Below are positions 29,733 to 29,791 of a stretch of DNA of 29,791 bases, piece after piece. Within the stretch, counting starts at the first letter, position 1. The number at the start of each line of letters is the position of its first letter. Under the pieces are notes generated by a model. The model made no database searches. It worked only from the letters and a program-made list of their open reading frames with translations, and had not been told where the DNA came from. The stretch covers positions 1 through 29,791 of the IMG/VR virus record IMGVR_UViG_3300027976_000140. One strand, written 5' to 3'. Source of the DNA: a virus. The position numbers and the translations under genes are program-made.

Positions 29733-29791
29733 AACCCTATCTCCATGGACAAGTGAGCGTCAGAAAATTTGGGGGGAAAGTCGAAGACTAC
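29729..29791 (+). CDS. Start of a phage protein cut by the window end (possibly DUF6915)
   Basis: The ATG at 29729 overlaps the previous stop (ATGA). Only 21 codons are visible; the visible sequence (MKPYLHGQVSVRKFGGKVED) recalls the start of DUF6915 phage proteins, where a Lys-Phe-Gly-Gly-Lys segment is followed by an Asp-Tyr pair. The rest lies outside the window. Confidence 0.5.
   Translation, partial: MKPYLHGQVSVRKFGGKVEDY

Noticed and set aside
1-29791. tRNA genes, which are common in large T4-like phages
   Set aside because: No cloverleaf with a T-loop GTTCRA-type motif in a non-coding gap was found. Nearly all sequence is tightly packed coding DNA.

Overview
The window looks like part of the genome of a large T4-like contractile-tailed phage of a Gram-negative, probably aquatic bacterium. 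Five things support this: a T4 gp61-type DNA primase with T4-style late promoters (TATAAATA/CATAAATA) in front of structural-type genes; phage-only families (DUF5661-like, DUF7207-like, DUF1353, WYL_2-like, DUF4326); a GTA-type three-TM holin; lipoproteins with lipoboxes; and extreme gene packing, with ATGA or TAATG overlaps almost everywhere and no gap above about 120 bases. All genes but one read on the + strand. No tRNA, rRNA, CRISPR array, insertion sequence or integrase was seen.

Layout. (1) 1-3257: the end of a 2-oxoglutarate/Fe(II) oxygenase, a 499-residue protein of unknown function behind a late promoter, and a protein with a ligase-like KxDG motif. (2) 3308-12736: a 9.4-kb block of overlapping genes for glycan or small-molecule chemistry. 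It holds four glycosyltransferase-like proteins, a HAD phosphatase fused to a sugar-nucleotidyltransferase, a cupin, a RuBisCO-like protein (RLP), four SAM-dependent methyltransferases (two of them tandem FkbM-type paralogues) and a small glycerophosphodiester phosphodiesterase-like enzyme. (3) 12775-18116: a late block of Lys/Glu-rich proteins, starting with a nucleotidyltransferase-kinase fusion. Several begin with a short peptide resembling the T4 capsid-targeting/prohead-protease signal. A HAD-like phosphatase closes it. (4) 18131-21707: a virion structural protein, small conserved phage proteins, a zinc metallopeptidase, a holin and membrane/coiled-coil proteins, probably including the lysis genes. 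(5) 21751-25450: DNA metabolism, with primase, ThyX and a class II (B12-dependent) ribonucleotide reductase. The thyX/nrdJ junction carries a tandem duplication of about 160 bp. (6) 25447-29791: an accessory region of small genes, including a Tad2-type (DUF2829) anti-Thoeris protein, DUF1353, DUF4326, a zinc ribbon, an antisense GIY-YIG homing endonuclease, small membrane proteins and two lipoproteins. It has its own sigma70-type promoters and one clear rho-independent terminator.

How it fits together. The glycan block sits between late head-associated genes and has a late-promoter-like box in front of it. It probably builds or modifies an unusual activated sugar or polyol on the virion or the host surface. 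The RLP keeps the lysine/aspartate/glutamate metal-binding triad of RuBisCO but has lost several residues needed for carboxylation, so it is expected to do a different enolization or isomerization step. Its immediate neighbours, the phosphatase-nucleotidyltransferase fusion and the cupin, suggest a small dedicated pathway. The late proteins with capsid-targeting-like N-termini may be packaged in the head and delivered with the DNA. Some are enzymes (ligase-like and nucleotidyltransferase-kinase). Together with Tad2 this points to early counter-defence or nucleotide/NAD metabolism, which is inference.
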